Position numbers and translations under genes: made by a program
Part shown: piece after piece, positions 25,700 to 32,854 of the stretch
How positions within the stretch are numbered: the first letter of the stretch is position 1
Layout: every line of letters begins with the position of its first letter
The notes under the pieces: model-generated
Databases searched by the model: none
The model's input: only the letters and a program-made list of their open reading frames with translations
What the model was told of the DNA's origin: nothing
Assembly: GCA_945878065.1 (NCBI GenBank)
Contig: CAMDXA010000023.1
Coordinates: 1-34,037 of the forward strand
Reading direction: 5' to 3'
DNA: 34,037 nucleotides
Source of the DNA: Bordetella parapertussis
Lineage (GTDB): Bacteria; Pseudomonadota; Gammaproteobacteria; Burkholderiales; Burkholderiaceae_C

Positions 25700-25756
25700 A
25701 GGAGAACGTGAAAAGTTGGACCGTGACTGGTGCCGCATTGTGTGCCCAGTCCAAAG

Positions 25757-25771
25757 GCCTGGTTACTAGGC
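25757..25771. promoter_or_regulatory. Near-palindromic candidate operator
   Basis: GCCTGGTTACTAGGC is a 15-bp imperfect palindrome with GCCT/AGGC arms. It lies just upstream of the TTGACA box, between the livH and TetR genes, so it is a reasonable place for AtuR-like binding. There is no other evidence that it is a binding site. Confidence 0.3.
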
Positions 25772-25782
25772 ATATCCCTGTA

Positions 25783-25811
25783 TTGACAACTCAATTTTTA
25801 AATACTAATGT
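25783..25811 (+). promoter_or_regulatory. Candidate promoter for the TetR-atuA genes
   Basis: A perfect -35 box TTGACA (25783-25788) with a weak -10 TAATGT (25806-25811) 17 bp away. The region 25700-25950 has no gene and contains only this, the palindrome above and AT-rich sequence with no clear minus-strand promoter for livH. Confidence 0.35.
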
Positions 25812-25950
25812 TAATTTGTTTGCATACTCTGGAAGCGCCAGTGGCTTTTTTGCGCTGCGAAGTACCGGTGGTTTTTAACGGAAAGTGCGCTCCCCTATCA
25901 TCGGGTCTAAATCAATCAATACCATCCATCCTCGCCCAAACTCAACCTAC

Positions 25951-26598
25951 ATGCCAGCCGTTCAGACAGCCTCACCTCACCATGCACTAAGCGAAGAAGC
26001 CAATCGGCGTGATGCATTGGTCAGGGCGTCAGCCCAGTTGTTTCGCAACAAGGGCTTCAAGGCCACCACGGTGCGTGACATTGCGGCGGCGGTTGGCATG
26101 AGTTCTGGCAGCCCCTTCTACCATTTCGCCAACAAAGAAGAAATACTCAAAGCCGTGATGGAGCAAGGCCTGATAGAAGGCCTGGAGTTGACCACCCATG
26201 CGCTCGCGCGAGCACAAACCACGGTAGACGAATTTCGCATACTGGTGCAAACCCACTACGGCATATTGCACCACCCTGGCAGCGATTTCATCGCCGTCAT
26301 GATTTACGAATGGCGGCATTTGCCAGACAGCCACAAGCGCGACATCATCGCTTTGAAAGACCGCTATGACGGTTTATGGCACCACACCCTGTCGCGCTTG
26401 ATTGAGCAAGGCCGGCTTGGCGGCATGGCCCATGGCAAAGCGGGGGCCGCAGGCGATGAAAAATTGGCGCGACTCATGGTGCTGGGCGCGATCAACTACA
26501 GCGTCACTTGGTTCAAAGAACAGCACCATACTGCCGACAACTGGACGTTGGAACAGTTGTGCGAAAGCACCGTGGTGTTTTTTTTGAAATCGCCATGA
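25951..26598 (+). CDS. atuR: TetR family regulator, probable AtuR
   Basis: A 215-residue TetR-type repressor. The N-terminal helix-turn-helix is clear (about residues 35-65: GFKATTVRDIAAAVGMSSGSPFYHFANKEEIL), with a helical ligand-binding C-terminal domain. In Pseudomonas the atu cluster is repressed by a TetR protein AtuR next to atuA, and the gene order here (TetR then atuA) is the same, so the identity is inferred from context. The ATG at 25951 is used; the frame extends upstream without homology. Its 3' end has an eight-T run (26578-26585) and it overlaps atuA by ATGA. Confidence 0.78.
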   Translation: MPAVQTASPHHALSEEANRRDALVRASAQLFRNKGFKATTVRDIAAAVGMSSGSPFYHFANKEEILKAVMEQGLIEGLELTTHALARAQTTVDEFRILVQTHYGILHHPGSDFIAVMIYEWRHLPDSHKRDIIALKDRYDGLWHHTLSRLIEQGRLGGMAHGKAGAAGDEKLARLMVLGAINYSVTWFKEQHHTADNWTLEQLCESTVVFFLKSP

Positions 26599-27968
26599 AA
26601 ACTGTGAGACTGACCTCAGGTTTGGGCTTTTATGGTGACAACTGCTTGCCTGTGCTGGCAGCCATCGAGCACGGCGACGTGCAGTACGTGTGCTCCGACC
26701 ATCTGGCCGAATTGACGCTGGCCATTTTGCAAAAAGACCGCCAAAAAGACCCCGCAGCCGGTTATGCCCGCGACCTGTTGCCCATGCTGACTCAGTTGTG
26801 GCCGGCGGCCAGTGCGCGGGGCGTGAAATTTGTCCTGAACGCCGGCGGCCTCAACCCGCAGGCCGCTGCCCTCGCCTTGCAACAACTGTTTGTTGCCAAA
26901 GGTTGGCGTGCACGTGTGGCGGTGGTGATGGGCGACAACATGCTGGAACAGTTGCAAACATTGCAGGACAGCGGCGAACCCTTGTTGCACATGGACTCGG
27001 GCGCAGCCTTTGACACAGTTCGCGCTGACGTGGTGTTTGCCAATGTTTACTTGGGCGCACAGCCGATTGCCAAGGCGCTGGCCATGGGTGCAGACATTGT
27101 GCTGACCGGGAGGGTAGCGGATGCCGCACTTTTTTTGGGACCGCTGATCCATGAATTCGGTTGGGCCGCTGACGACTGGGACCGCTTGGCCCAAGGGGTG
27201 GCGGTCGGCCATTTGCTGGAATGCTCAGGCCAAGGTTCGGGCGGCAATTTCGGCTCGGCAGGTGTATGGCAACGCATCCCCGATTTATCGCATATCGGGT
27301 TTCCTATCGCCGAGGTCGATGCAGACGCACAAGTCACTTTGTGTAAAGCCCCCGGCACTGGCGGGCGCATCAACTTTCACACGGTACGGCAGCAACTGCT
27401 GTATGAAGTGCACAACCCGCGTTGCTATGTCACCCCGGACGTGGTGCTGGACATGGGCCAATTGGATTTGCACGATCTGGGCCAAGACCGGGTGCAAGTA
27501 CGCGGTGCCATCGGACATCCCGCACCGCCACAACTCAAACTGGTGGCGGGCTACCGCAACGGCTGGATGGGTCATGCGGTCACCGGGTTTTGTTGGCCAG
27601 ATGCCTTGCTAAAAGCGCAAGCCGTGGCACAAGCGGTGCAATTACAAATGCAAGAAAAACAGTTGCTGCACGATGAACTGTGCATCGAGTACCTGGGGCA
27701 CAACACTTTTTTAGGACCGCATGCCAGCCCGGCCATAGATGACGACACCAATGAAATTTGGTTGCGCATGGCGATTCGCACCAGCGACAAAAAATTCGCT
27801 GACGCATTTCCCCGCTTGTTCCCGTGGTTGGCTTTGTCCGGCCCGCCGTTCATGGGGGGGTTTCATGGCATGCCACCCGCCAGCCAATTGCTGGGGCTGT
27901 GGCCGACCTTGGTGCACAGGGATGCCATCGAATCCAAAGTAAGTGTTGACGCCTGGGAGATGGCATGA
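26595..27968 (+). CDS. atuA: AtuA main domain (DUF1446 family)
   Basis: A 457-residue protein recognisable as the DUF1446 / AtuA family: LTSGLGFYGDN at the start, NAGGLNPQAAALAL, VVMGDNMLEQL, ADIVLTGRVADAALFLGPL, LLECSGQGSGGNF and FPIAEVDADAQV. AtuA is needed for acyclic terpene use in Pseudomonas, but its reaction is not established as far as I know. The Pseudomonas protein is longer, about 590 residues, with a C-terminal extra domain. Here the extra domain is a separate overlapping gene, so this looks like a genuine gene split. Its start overlaps the TetR stop (ATGA), its stop overlaps the next start. Confidence 0.85.
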   Translation: MKTVRLTSGLGFYGDNCLPVLAAIEHGDVQYVCSDHLAELTLAILQKDRQKDPAAGYARDLLPMLTQLWPAASARGVKFVLNAGGLNPQAAALALQQLFVAKGWRARVAVVMGDNMLEQLQTLQDSGEPLLHMDSGAAFDTVRADVVFANVYLGAQPIAKALAMGADIVLTGRVADAALFLGPLIHEFGWAADDWDRLAQGVAVGHLLECSGQGSGGNFGSAGVWQRIPDLSHIGFPIAEVDADAQVTLCKAPGTGGRINFHTVRQQLLYEVHNPRCYVTPDVVLDMGQLDLHDLGQDRVQVRGAIGHPAPPQLKLVAGYRNGWMGHAVTGFCWPDALLKAQAVAQAVQLQMQEKQLLHDELCIEYLGHNTFLGPHASPAIDDDTNEIWLRMAIRTSDKKFADAFPRLFPWLALSGPPFMGGFHGMPPASQLLGLWPTLVHRDAIESKVSVDAWEMA

Positions 27969-28360
27969 CATTGCGCTTGGCCCAAATCGCGCATGCCCGC
28001 AGTGGCGACAAAGCCGACACCGCAGACATTGGTCTATTTGCTTGGGAGCCGACTGGCTATGCCGTGCTGGCCGAACACGTGACCGCCGAAAAAGTGGAGC
28101 GCTATTTCGCGCACCTGTGGCCCCACAGCGCTGACACAAACACCTGCCCGCCCAGGGTGGAGCGTTTTGATTTACCGCAGTTGCTCGCCCTCAAATTTGT
28201 ATTGCGCGGTGCACTCAACGGCGGCGCTGCATCAAGTTTGCGCAGCGACAACTTGGGCAAAACCATTGCCGCGCAATTGCTGCGCATGACCATCGATATA
28301 CCCGGGGCGCAAGCCGACGCAGCATGTCAGGCCGCGCAAACGGCCATTGACAAGTTTTAA
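27965..28360 (+). CDS. AtuA C-terminal-domain protein (AtuA-related)
   Basis: A 131-residue protein that resembles the C-terminal domain of AtuA-type proteins: ARSGDKADTADIGLFAW close to the N-terminus, and VLRGALNGGAASSLRSDNLGKTIAAQLLRM near the end. With the 457-residue upstream product it adds up to 588 residues, close to a full-length AtuA. ATGA overlap with the atuA gene means the two are made together in equal amounts and likely bind each other. Function as a partner subunit is inference. Confidence 0.78.
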   Translation: MTLRLAQIAHARSGDKADTADIGLFAWEPTGYAVLAEHVTAEKVERYFAHLWPHSADTNTCPPRVERFDLPQLLALKFVLRGALNGGAASSLRSDNLGKTIAAQLLRMTIDIPGAQADAACQAAQTAIDKF

Positions 28361-28371
28361 AGCCTTGGCGT

Positions 28372-29163
28372 TTAAGTTACTTGGACACTGACCGTGCCCA
28401 GCACCCCGAAATCAGCCTCTATCGCATCGCCCGCATTCATCAGCACGGGCACCACGCACGTGCCAGTGATCACGGTGTCACCCTCGCGCAAATACATGCC
28501 GTGCGCGATCAATTCATTGGCCAGCCAAGTCAGCGCAATACGCGGGTCGCCCAGCACATTGGCGCCGCTGCCTTGCGCTTTTAACTGCCCATGGTTGTGC
28601 ACTTGCACCGCATGTTGGCTCAAGTCAAGCCCGCGCCAATCGTGGGTCACGGCAGGGCCCAACACCAGCTGATGGGAACAGGCAAAGTCGGCCAGCAACA
28701 ATGCCTCGCCCGCTTGCAGAAAATGTTCAAACCGTGAATCGGGAATCTCGATGGCCAAATGCATGTCTTTGACATGCGCCATGACCGCTTGCAAACCCAA
28801 GGTGGTGCCAGCCCCCGCGCGAATATCTTGGCCGATGCGAAATGCAAACTCGGGCTCCATGACCCGCATGCGGTTGCTGCCCAGCACGATTTGGGCGCCT
28901 GCCGCATGGCAGCGGGATGCCAACAACCTGCCCGCCAGCGGGCCGCTGACATTGATGTGTTGTTGCCCCGCCTTGCTGGTGGCAGCGATTTTCCAGCCCA
29001 TGCTTGGCTGCCCGGTGGCTTCGCAAAATGCCGCTTGCGCCGCATAGCCTTCGGCGCGGTTTTGCGGCAAGGGTGCCAAGTGTGACCAATCAGACACATG
29101 GCGGCCGTCTTTCCAAGCAGACAACAACGCATCGGTCAACGAAGGAAAACGGTGGCTGGACAT
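28372..29163 (-). CDS. 2-keto-4-pentenoate hydratase family enzyme
   Basis: A 263-residue member of the MhpD/XylJ branch of the FAH superfamily, which adds water to 2-hydroxydienoates in meta-cleavage pathways. GWKIAAT (residue 56 on) carries the conserved lysine, MEPEFAFRI has glutamates E103 and E105, and AIEIPDSRF has E139, matching the family's metal-binding set. The start at 29163 has a GGGAG ribosome site; the frame upstream to 29349 is not supported. It is convergent with the atuA block (11 bp apart) and divergent from ppk2. No other meta-cleavage genes are in the window, so a decarboxylase or unrelated hydratase role is also possible. Confidence 0.85.
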   Translation of the reverse strand: MSSHRFPSLTDALLSAWKDGRHVSDWSHLAPLPQNRAEGYAAQAAFCEATGQPSMGWKIAATSKAGQQHINVSGPLAGRLLASRCHAAGAQIVLGSNRMRVMEPEFAFRIGQDIRAGAGTTLGLQAVMAHVKDMHLAIEIPDSRFEHFLQAGEALLLADFACSHQLVLGPAVTHDWRGLDLSQHAVQVHNHGQLKAQGSGANVLGDPRIALTWLANELIAHGMYLREGDTVITGTCVVPVLMNAGDAIEADFGVLGTVSVQVT

Positions 29164-29313
29164 GCAAGGCTCCCAAATGCAGTGGTGACAACTGTCGCAG
29201 TGTAATTCGTGCACACGCCAAATTGCCGCCGCGCCGCTTTCAGTCCGGCATCTGCAACGCATATCATGCAAGCATTCACCGCTTAACCATTTCTTGCCAG
29301 GCAACAACACACC

Positions 29314-30126
29314 ATGACATTGAAACAATTTGCCCCTTGGAAAATTCAAACCGATGACCGGTTTACGTTGTCCGACATCTCCACGCGACTGCCTGAAAAA
29401 TTGGAAAAGGCCGATGAGGCCAAAAGGCTAAAAGCCCTGTTTGACCGATTGAACCAATTGCAAACCATGTTGTATGCCTCCAAGAGCCGAGGGGTTTTGC
29501 TGGTGCTGCAAGGCATGGACACCTCAGGCAAAGACGGGGTGATTCGCAGTGTCTTCACCCATATCAGCCCCTTGGGTGTCCGCGCACAAGCTTTTGCCGC
29601 ACCCTCAGAAGAAGAACGCCGACATGATTTTTTGTGGCGCATTCACAGCAAATTGCCTGCGCGTGGCGAAATGGTCATCTTCAACCGAAGCCATTACGAA
29701 GATGTGCTGGTGCCCCAAGTCAGAGGCTGGCTCAAACCGGCCATGCTGCAAAAAAGACTGGCGCATATTCGCCACTTTGAGGCCATGCTGCATGACGAAG
29801 GCATCACGCTACTGAAATGCTATTTGCATATTTCCAAGGGCGAGCAAAAGAAGCGCTTGCAAGCCCGCATTGATGAACCGGACAAACAGTGGAAACTGCA
29901 GGCCTCAGATTTTGAAGACCGAAAACTCTGGCCTACATTCATGAGGGCTTACCAGCAAACGCTGTCAGCCACCAGCACGCATTTGGCGCCTTGGTACGTG
30001 GTGCCTGCGGATGACAAATCTGACCGCAACCGTTTTTTGGCTGAATTGCTGGTCGCCACTTTGGAAGACATGCACCTGAAGATGCCGCAGGCCACGGTCA
30101 AGCCCGGCAGTTTCAAGCTTCTGTAA
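29314..30126 (+). CDS. ppk2: PPK2 family polyphosphate kinase
   Basis: A 270-residue P-loop kinase that transfers phosphate between polyphosphate and nucleotides. Walker A is GMDTSGKDG (67-75), the lid and Walker B areas show VIFNRSHYEDVLVPQ, and the N-terminal helices contain LPEKLEKADEAKRLKALFDRLNQL in pieces. The size fits short, single-domain PPK2 enzymes that phosphorylate AMP or ADP. The class (AMP versus ADP versus both) is not determinable by eye. It stands alone on the + strand between the hydratase and the minus-strand BchC-like group, whose last small gene overlaps its 3' end by 14 bp. Confidence 0.93.
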   Translation: MTLKQFAPWKIQTDDRFTLSDISTRLPEKLEKADEAKRLKALFDRLNQLQTMLYASKSRGVLLVLQGMDTSGKDGVIRSVFTHISPLGVRAQAFAAPSEEERRHDFLWRIHSKLPARGEMVIFNRSHYEDVLVPQVRGWLKPAMLQKRLAHIRHFEAMLHDEGITLLKCYLHISKGEQKKRLQARIDEPDKQWKLQASDFEDRKLWPTFMRAYQQTLSATSTHLAPWYVVPADDKSDRNRFLAELLVATLEDMHLKMPQATVKPGSFKLL

Positions 30127-30244
30127 ACACCACCACCACGGCGGCGACCACCGCGATGACCAACCAAATCGCGTTGTTGTGGCGACCGATGAATTTGAGG
30201 GAACGGTCCTCAAAGCTGGGTTTTTGAAGGGCTTGTTGGCTCAT
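30113..30244 (-). CDS. 43-residue single-pass membrane peptide
   Basis: An ATG (30244) starts 3 bp after the cupin stop and reads 43 residues before TGA at 30113-30115. The product has a charged N-terminus (QKPSFEDRSLKFIGRHNN) and a very hydrophobic C-terminus, AIWLVIAVVAAVVVVFTEA, which would be one membrane helix. The tight spacing behind the cupin gene and the strongly amphipathic layout support a real small gene. It overlaps ppk2 by 14 bp on the opposite strand. I do not recognise it. Short length makes chance a serious alternative. Confidence 0.6.
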   Translation of the reverse strand: MSQQALQKPSFEDRSLKFIGRHNNAIWLVIAVVAAVVVVFTEA

Positions 30245-30247
30245 CCA

Positions 30248-30523
30248 TCAGTTGGCCCTCGCTACCCAAACGGTAGCGCCTTCAGGGCCGTAATGCTCCA
30301 CATGGGGAATGTCGCGTGCCAAACGAAACGGGTCGCCAGCCTTGAGCGTGATCGCCTTTTCGCCCACGATCAGTACCAATTCACCGCGCTGTACAAAGGC
30401 GCTGACATCAAACGGATGGGTGTGCGTGTCAATGGACAAATTTGCTTGCCACTCGCGCACCAATATTTCATCGAAACCTTCTTCGACAGAGCGGGCGGTG
30501 AATTCTTCAAATGTGGTTGTCAT
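30248..30523 (-). CDS. Small single-domain cupin
   Basis: A 91-residue cupin with metal-ligand motifs THTHPFD and HVEHYG, and the conserved GD turn GDPFRLARDIPH. The domain is complete on its own. Such small cupins bind a metal and often act as isomerases, dioxygenases or sensors; the role here is unknown. It follows the BchC-like gene by 21 bp and precedes the small membrane peptide by 3 bp, so all belong to one minus-strand transcription unit. Confidence 0.82.
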   Translation of the reverse strand: MTTTFEEFTARSVEEGFDEILVREWQANLSIDTHTHPFDVSAFVQRGELVLIVGEKAITLKAGDPFRLARDIPHVEHYGPEGATVWVARAN

Positions 30524-30544
30524 GGTGTTACATCTTTCAAAAAA

Positions 30545-31498
30545 TCAGGATGACCAATCGAGCATCATCTTCAAGCACAACGGGTCTGCAAAAGCCACTT
30601 TGTAAGCATCAGAAGCTTGCCCGAGTTTATAGGTATGGGTGATCATGCCTTCCAGGGACAACTGCCCGCTCTCCACCATGCGTGTGACCGCCAATAAGTC
30701 GTGCTTTTTCCATTGCGCAGCTACTCGTATGTGAGCCTCGCGCATGAAAGCAGGTGCGAAAGCGAAATTCAAATCTTGTTTGTAAAAACCTGCCAGCACC
30801 ACTTCACCGCCGGGCGCGAGCCGCATGATCAAGCTGTTGAGCAAACTGCTGTCACCACTGACGTCGTAAATGGCTTTGTAATCTTTGCGGGTATCGTCAT
30901 TCGGATGCACCACGCTGTAGCCCTCGGCACCGGTTTGTCGCTGGGCTTGGGTTTCCCACACCGTAGGCGGCCTGCCGCCGAGCGCGACAGTGATGCGTGC
31001 GAGCAAACGCCCCATCACACCGTGTCCGACGATCAGGTCGGGCAACACCAAGGGTTGTTTGTCGCCGCCTAATGCAATCGTGTGGTAGCAAGTGGCTGCG
31101 AGTGCCAGCAACACGGCTTTGGGGCCCAAGTCTGCCGAGACTTTGACCGCGCGGTCGTGCGGCACCACCAGCCGCGAACCGGCTCCGCCAAAAATGTTTT
31201 TCACACCTTGAAAGGTGTAAGAGCCGGGCACGAACACATGGTCGCCGATTTGCACGGATGAACCTTCACCGACCTTGCTAACGATGCCGACGGTTTCGTA
31301 ACCGGGCACCAGCGGATAACCGAGGCCGGGAAACGGCGGCATGCTGCCGTCCCACAGCAAGCGCTCGGTGCCGGTGCTGATGCCGCTGAAAGTCACATCG
31401 ACTTCAATGTCATTCGCTTCAAACGCTTTGATCTCCAAGGTTTGAACCGAGAGTTGCTGCGGGGCATCGAAAACAATGGCTTGGGCGTGTTGACTCAT
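30545..31498 (-). CDS. bchC: BchC-like dehydrogenase (chlorophyllide dehydrogenase family, MDR superfamily)
   Basis: A 317-residue medium-chain dehydrogenase/reductase. The segment STGTERLLWDGS (41-52), PGLGYPLVPGYETVG after it, and the NAD motif GHGVMG (158-163) in LIVGHGVMGRLL are the characteristic pattern of BchC, the 3-hydroxyethyl bacteriochlorophyllide a dehydrogenase of bacteriochlorophyll synthesis. It lacks the zinc-ligand cysteines of ordinary alcohol dehydrogenases, as BchC does. In phototrophs bchC sits beside bchX/crtF; here the neighbours are an alpha/beta hydrolase (12 bp upstream) and a cupin. It may therefore be a non-photosynthetic paralogue, or a displaced copy in a phototroph. 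Confidence 0.7.
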   Translation of the reverse strand: MSQHAQAIVFDAPQQLSVQTLEIKAFEANDIEVDVTFSGISTGTERLLWDGSMPPFPGLGYPLVPGYETVGIVSKVGEGSSVQIGDHVFVPGSYTFQGVKNIFGGAGSRLVVPHDRAVKVSADLGPKAVLLALAATCYHTIALGGDKQPLVLPDLIVGHGVMGRLLARITVALGGRPPTVWETQAQRQTGAEGYSVVHPNDDTRKDYKAIYDVSGDSSLLNSLIMRLAPGGEVVLAGFYKQDLNFAFAPAFMREAHIRVAAQWKKHDLLAVTRMVESGQLSLEGMITHTYKLGQASDAYKVAFADPLCLKMMLDWSS

Positions 31499-31510
31499 GC
31501 GACAAAAAAA

Positions 31511-32353
31511 TTAAGAAGGTAAAAAGCTCAAACACATGCGATTGAACCGCTCGGCGATTTCGGTCATCGGAACATGGCCGCAGGTTTCGATGATTTCGTA
31601 GCGGGCATGCGGCAAATGCGTTTTCAAAATATCCACATGTTCGACAGGCAAAAACTTGTCTTGTCTGCCCCAAATGACCAAAGCCGGACACTTCACTCGA
31701 TCAACACGGGCTAAGAATGCCTGACGGGGTGCATCGAGAAAACCGCCAAAGCCCACAAAGCCACGCAAGGTTTTGAGGAACACGGCTTGCGCATTCGGGC
31801 GACTGGCAAGGGCTACTTTTTCTGCCACCAGTTCACGCGTGACAAAACCGGTGTCGTGAAAGGCCAGTTTCCAAATCATGCCCAAACCGAAATGGCTGGG
31901 CTTGGTTAACAACTCGCCCAAATGCGGCAGACTGGCCAAGCGGAAATTGAACAAGGTGGTTTTACCCACACCTGCGGGCGCGGACAACACCAAAGACGCG
32001 ACACGCTCAGGCTGCATGGCCGCGCATTCCAAGGCAATACAGCCACCCATAGAGTTTCCGATGATGTGCACTTGCTTCAAGCCCATGGCGTCCATGAAAT
32101 CACACATAAACCGGGCTTGCGCTTGCATGTCGTAATCCGCGTCCAGCGGCAAGTCGCTCAAACCGCAGCCGAGTAAATCGAGTGCGATCACACGGTGCTG
32201 TTGTGACAACGCATGGATATTGTGTTCCCACTCCAGCACAGAACAACTGATGCCGTGAATCAACAAGACCGTGGAGGCACCTTGCCCTTCTTCCCAGTAG
32301 CGAATGCGGTGCTGATGGACAGAGATAAATTTGTCAGCAGGTCTTTTTTGCAT
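31511..32353 (-). CDS. Alpha/beta-fold hydrolase
   Basis: A 280-residue alpha/beta hydrolase. The oxyanion region is LIHGISCSVLEWE (31-43), the nucleophile elbow GNSMGG places the catalytic serine at S101, the acid is D in WGRQDKFLP, and the catalytic histidine lies in CGHVPM. Family members hydrolyse esters, lactones or C-C bonds of meta-cleavage products. It starts the minus-strand group with the BchC-like gene. It is not obviously BchO, the magnesium-chelatase-associated hydrolase; the oxyanion loop differs. The substrate is unknown. Confidence 0.87.
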   Translation of the reverse strand: MQKRPADKFISVHQHRIRYWEEGQGASTVLLIHGISCSVLEWEHNIHALSQQHRVIALDLLGCGLSDLPLDADYDMQAQARFMCDFMDAMGLKQVHIIGNSMGGCIALECAAMQPERVASLVLSAPAGVGKTTLFNFRLASLPHLGELLTKPSHFGLGMIWKLAFHDTGFVTRELVAEKVALASRPNAQAVFLKTLRGFVGFGGFLDAPRQAFLARVDRVKCPALVIWGRQDKFLPVEHVDILKTHLPHARYEIIETCGHVPMTEIAERFNRMCLSFLPS

Positions 32354-32427
32354 CGCCAGAGGTTACCCTATGAAAGCTCAGCTTCTTTACTGGCAAACCC
32401 GAACATTCAAACGGCAGATCGCAAGCC

Positions 32428-32817
32428 TTAATCGTCAGCAGATTGATGCCTTAAACCCGCATAGCCCAAGGCCAGCCAGCCCAACACATAAGCCATGCCG
32501 CCATAAGGAACGCCCTGTTTGAATATGTCCAGGCCAGCCAGTTGGCGAAGTTGAATATTGAAGCTGAACAACACAATGCCCAGCACCCATGACAGGGCGG
32601 CAACGGCCAAACCGGGCGTGAAGCGACTGCGTGCGGCCATCAAGGCAAGGACCAATAAACCCAGCGCGTGAATTTGCTGCAGCTGAACAGACGATTGCAA
32701 GGAACGCACAGCATCTTCAGGCAGCGCGTGCTGGTGCGCCACGTAAGCGGCGGTCAAAACGGACATGGCGCCTGTCACACAGGCGAAAACAAACAGGGTT
32801 TTGCTAGCGATTTTCAT
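32428..32817 (-). CDS. DUF423 family small membrane protein
   Basis: A 129-residue, four-helix inner-membrane protein of the DUF423 (YgdD-like) type: TAAYVAHQHALPEDAVRSLQ, QQIHALGLLVLALMAA, VLGIVLFSFNIQLRQL and a final VPYGGMAYVLGWLALGYAGL. The ATG at 32817 begins right at the signal-like first helix; a longer frame to 33081 is not family-like. Function unknown in general. It is divergent from the DUF1800 gene with 37 bp between start codons, and the 74 bp between its stop and the hydrolase start are empty. Confidence 0.85.
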   Translation of the reverse strand: MKIASKTLFVFACVTGAMSVLTAAYVAHQHALPEDAVRSLQSSVQLQQIHALGLLVLALMAARSRFTPGLAVAALSWVLGIVLFSFNIQLRQLAGLDIFKQGVPYGGMAYVLGWLALGYAGLRHQSADD

Positions 32818-32854
32818 GAGTGAATGCCTGTGTGTGAACGTTATGATTTTCCAG

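Noticed and set aside
31511..32353. BchO identity for the hydrolase next to the BchC-like gene
   Set aside because: The oxyanion and elbow segments are generic for alpha/beta hydrolases, and no magnesium chelatase genes are present.
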